64,000 nucleotides of DNA from Cyanophora paradoxa (Eukaryota; Glaucocystophyceae; Cyanophorales; Cyanophoraceae): assembly GCA_004431415.1 (NCBI GenBank), contig QPMI01000210.1, positions 62,001 to 126,000 of the forward strand, in the 5' to 3' direction. This document shows positions 61,771 through 64,000 of the stretch, one piece after another (within the stretch, counting starts at the first letter, position 1; each line of letters opens with the position of its first letter). Made by a program: the position numbers and the translations under genes. Under the pieces are notes generated by a model. The model made no database searches. It was not told where the DNA came from and saw nothing but the letters and a program-made list of their open reading frames with translations.

Positions 61771-62467
61771 CATATGCAAGTGCAGTCTTCAGAAGATCTA
61801 GAGTGTGCGTGTATGCTTCCCTAAACATGCAATACATGTATTATGCTTCCATTTCATGTGATGGTGTACATGTGGCCGGGTGCGGCATTGTGGCCGGGTG
61901 CGGCATAGTCATTACCAGCCGTGGTGGCGCCGGCGTGCTGTGGCTTTATGCATTGGTCCTGTGTGCATTTGCATGTGTTAACACTGTGAAGTGTGACTGT
62001 GATTGTAGTCTACTTTTCTTTTCAATGCTAGTGGCATATATTGCCGTCTGGATGACTCCAACCTGGCAGAGCCCCAGCTGACTCCCGGCAACTGACCTGT
62101 TTCCAGCACAGGTCAGGAGTGCTGCTGGCTGTCGAGCTCCTGGCCCCTCCGGCCTTCCCGTGTGTCGCTATCGCATACTGGGCGCTCTGAAATTAACCTA
62201 GTGCATTTTGCAGGTGAGGAGTACACAAGGGTACGAAGATTCCATGATGCCAACTGTTCCCGCTGATATCGCAGGTTGGCGCATTCATCCAGAAAGTCCA
62301 TGCCTGTGCAAATGTGTTGTGGCACTGTGGGTGCATTGTGGCACTGTGTGTGCATGTGAGCTCAAGACTTGAACCAACAAGCACATTGACACGCTCACTC
62401 TTATATTCTTCATGACAAGACATGTTGTGCTTAGCTTGCTGTAAGCAAGGCTGCCGTGGCAGCCATA
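61771..62467. other. Non-coding stretch of the retroelement
   Basis: No ORF with coding character. Tandem GTGGCCGGGTGCGGCAT(A/T) near 61871-61908 and TTGTGGCACTGTG(G/T)GTG near 62318-62352. At 62441-62455 GTAAGCAAGGCTGCC is the inverse of GGCAGCCTTGCTTAC at 60478-60492 and 62524-62538, and 62449-62464 is a GGCTGCC/GGCAGCC hairpin right before repeat copy 2. Confidence 0.6.
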
Positions 62468-62629
62468 CTCGAACCTATGTGAGCGTCAGCGTAGCATAGG
62501 GCAGTGTATGGCTGCCAAATAAAGGCAGCCTTGCTTACGCACATATGTACAAGGGGCGCACTTACAAGTTATAAGTGCGCCCCTGGGGTACAAGCCTCAG
62601 TCTTGCTTCGCAGCCAAGGCCTCTAAGCT
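62468..62629 (+). repeat. 162-bp direct repeat, copy 2
   Basis: Identical to 60422-60583, offset 2046 bp. The flanking bases differ on both sides at once, so the borders are sharp. It precedes the RT ORF by 68 bp. Confidence 0.95.
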
Positions 62630-62697
62630 TCTTCCCGTTCGCGTGTCACCATCTTCAAGCCAGCGGCTGCATGGACCATCAGCTGTAGCAGTGCTAG

Positions 62698-64000
62698 ATG
62701 GGCACCGCGATAATTGGGCATGTCTGCCAATGCAAGGCCTCACCTCACTTTGCAGGAGGCTTTGTTGCATCCTGCATTCAAGCTGCAGTCCAACAGTGGA
62801 GAGCGATTGGAGCCAATGATGTCGTGCTCAACTGGATCTTGCGTGGTTTCCCTTTGTCAGGAGCGAGGCGGCTGCCAGCAGAGCGCCGGGCCAACCACAA
62901 GTCTGCGGCTGTGGACCATCAGGACTTTGTGAGAACCGAAATTCAGAAGCTTTTGCGCACGGGAGCGATCAGAGAAGTTGAAGAAGCTCAAGTGAACATT
63001 GTCTGCTCACTGTCCGTGGTGCCCAAGAAGACTGGATCCAAGTTGCGGCTCATCTGGGATGGCCGGCCTACCAATAAAGGCCTTCCGGACATCCCCTTCA
63101 AGTATGAGACTCTTGAGCATGTTGCAGCCATGCTGCGCCAAGGCTGGTACATGTTCACTATTGACCTTGAATCTGGATACCACCACGTGCCAGTCTCACC
63201 GCAAGACTGGCGGAACATGGGCTTTGAGTTTGACAGCAAATTCTATGTGTACACAGTTTTGCCCTTCGGCCTCAAGCACTCACCGTTTGCATTCGTCAAG
63301 ATCATGCGACAAGTGGTCAACTACTTCCGCCGCTTTGGCATCTTCGTGGTGAACTATGTTGACGACTGGTGGTTTGCTGCTCCAACCTACGAGAAGGCCT
63401 GTGAATTGCGGGATTTCGTCCTCAAAACATTTGCTGCCCTCAAGCTTGTGGTCAACAGCAAATCTGAGCTCACCCCAGCACAGTCGGTGGCTTTCTTGGG
63501 CTTCATAGTGGACTCCGCCCGCATGTTGTTTGAAGTACCCCAAGACAAGCTTGGTCGTCTGCTTGCTTTGATCAAAGGGCTTCTGAAGAAAAAGAAATCA
63601 GCATCTGCACGTGAAATGGCCAAGGTCGCCGGCACCCTTGTGTCCATGGCACGGGGCTTGGCTCCAGCTCGCATCAAGACCAGGTCCCTCTTTCGATACA
63701 TCAATGTCGTGGCAAGAGAATGGCATTGGAATCATCCAGTGGAGCTCACCAATGAGACTCGTCGGGAACTTGAGTGGTGGCTGGCCAACATCCACCGATA
63801 CAATGGCCGCTGCCCTATTCGGCCTGAAAGGCTCCTTGTGTTGACTACGGATGCAAGCCATGTTGGTGCAGGAGCCTGGATCACTACCCGAATTGGTGAT
63901 GCTCAACCTGTGGCTTGGGAGCTTGAGCCTGCCCCATTCCAGTGCCTGTGGAACCAAGAAGAAGCTCAGCAAATTTCGTCGTGGCGCGAGTTAATGGCAG
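62698..64000 (+). CDS. Reverse transcriptase / RNase H, DIRS-like, 3' end outside window
   Basis: Open from ATG 62698 (MGTAIIGHVCQCKASPHFAG), with two in-frame TAG just upstream, to the window end (434 residues). Pre-RT: VQQWRAIGANDVVLNWILRG, as in DIRS-type RTs. RT: SLSVVPKKTGSKLRLIWDGR, TNKGLPDIPFKYETLEHVAA, GWYMFTIDLESGYHHVPVSP (catalytic Asp), YTVLPFGLKHSPFAFVKIMR, GIFVVNYVDDWWFAAPTYEK (YVDD), LTPAQSVAFLGFIVDSARML. RNase H: RPERLLVLTTDASHVGAGAW, with the first Asp of the active site. No stop or frameshift is seen, so this copy may be intact. Confidence 0.88.
   Translation, partial: MGTAIIGHVCQCKASPHFAGGFVASCIQAAVQQWRAIGANDVVLNWILRGFPLSGARRLPAERRANHKSAAVDHQDFVRTEIQKLLRTGAIREVEEAQVNIVCSLSVVPKKTGSKLRLIWDGRPTNKGLPDIPFKYETLEHVAAMLRQGWYMFTIDLESGYHHVPVSPQDWRNMGFEFDSKFYVYTVLPFGLKHSPFAFVKIMRQVVNYFRRFGIFVVNYVDDWWFAAPTYEKACELRDFVLKTFAALKLVVNSKSELTPAQSVAFLGFIVDSARMLFEVPQDKLGRLLALIKGLLKKKKSASAREMAKVAGTLVSMARGLAPARIKTRSLFRYINVVAREWHWNHPVELTNETRRELEWWLANIHRYNGRCPIRPERLLVLTTDASHVGAGAWITTRIGDAQPVAWELEPAPFQCLWNQEEAQQISSWRELMA

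Larger units (their letters stand above)
60422..64000 (+). mobile_element. Retroelement region: two 162-bp direct repeats, Gag-like ORF, RT/RNase H ORF
   Basis: Identical repeats at 60422-60583 and 62468-62629. A Gag-like ORF starts 7 bp after the first, and the RT ORF 69 bp after the second and continues past the window end. The RT and RNase H sequences look like the DIRS/tyrosine-recombinase group, where split direct repeats are usual. The window stops before any recombinase or right terminus, so classification is provisional. Confidence 0.75.

Noticed and set aside
60422-62629. A classic LTR retrotransposon with 162-bp LTRs
   Set aside because: Repeat ends are not TG...CA, no target-site duplication is visible, and the RT looks DIRS-like. 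Left open rather than asserted.
1-64000. tRNA, rRNA or snRNA genes
   Set aside because: I looked for cloverleaf-like and conserved rRNA words and saw none I could support by eye. A tRNAscan/Infernal run would decide.

Overview
The window looks like nuclear DNA of a very GC-rich, intron-dense, photosynthetic single-celled eukaryote, most likely an alga. The evidence is gene structure and content. Almost every recognisable protein is broken by introns of about 50-80 bp that start GTGCGCC or similar and end CTGAC/CTCAC...CAG. There is a cytosolic ribosomal protein gene (RPS29), mitochondrial proteins, and a thylakoid-lumen type protein that resembles PsbQ. I cannot fix the phylum. Pelagophyte, haptophyte or green lineage all remain possible. 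Spliced genes are given as spans from start codon to stop codon, with exon borders where I could work them out.

Layout. 1-20 kb: the 3' part of an unknown gene, a CBM20 starch-binding protein, a mitochondrial ICT1-type release factor (minus), a TM2-domain membrane protein, a stomatin-like SPFH protein, an F-box/LRR protein (minus), a large RCC1 plus filamin-repeat protein, and an unknown gene. 20.2-25.9 kb: a different kind of DNA, with intronless short genes packed on both strands, less extreme base composition and its own repeated promoter motifs. One product resembles a family known from large DNA viruses, so I read it as an endogenous virus-derived island. 26-60 kb: host genes again, namely a possible small gene, a second F-box/LRR gene, a 6.3 kb coiled-coil plus tandem-BRCT gene, aconitase, a pterin dehydratase-peroxiredoxin fusion, the PsbQ-like gene, an ADP-ribosylglycohydrolase-type gene, a PHT4/SLC17-type anion transporter, OvoA, a secreted nucleoside hydrolase, an NYN plus RanBP2 zinc-finger protein, a D-lactate dehydrogenase, RPS29 and an F-box/Sel1 protein. 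60.4-64 kb: retroelement DNA with two identical 162-bp repeats, a Gag-like ORF with a CCHC knuckle, and a reverse transcriptase/RNase H ORF that runs off the window end.

Genes are mostly in divergent pairs sharing short promoters (4793/4883, 12485/12644, 35568/35757, 40476/41047, 55286/55540, 58915/59147) or in convergent pairs. I see no operon logic in the host part. The functional themes are mitochondrial metabolism (aconitase, D-lactate dehydrogenase, SPFH, ICT1) and redox chemistry (OvoA, peroxiredoxin fusion).

Most notable: the virus-like island with a readable promoter grammar; the dehydratase-peroxiredoxin fusion, whose junction lies inside one exon; proven use of GC-AG introns, including one splitting the fourth and fifth codons of RPS29; and a retroelement in which the Gag-like and RT ORFs each follow their own identical copy of a 162-bp repeat.
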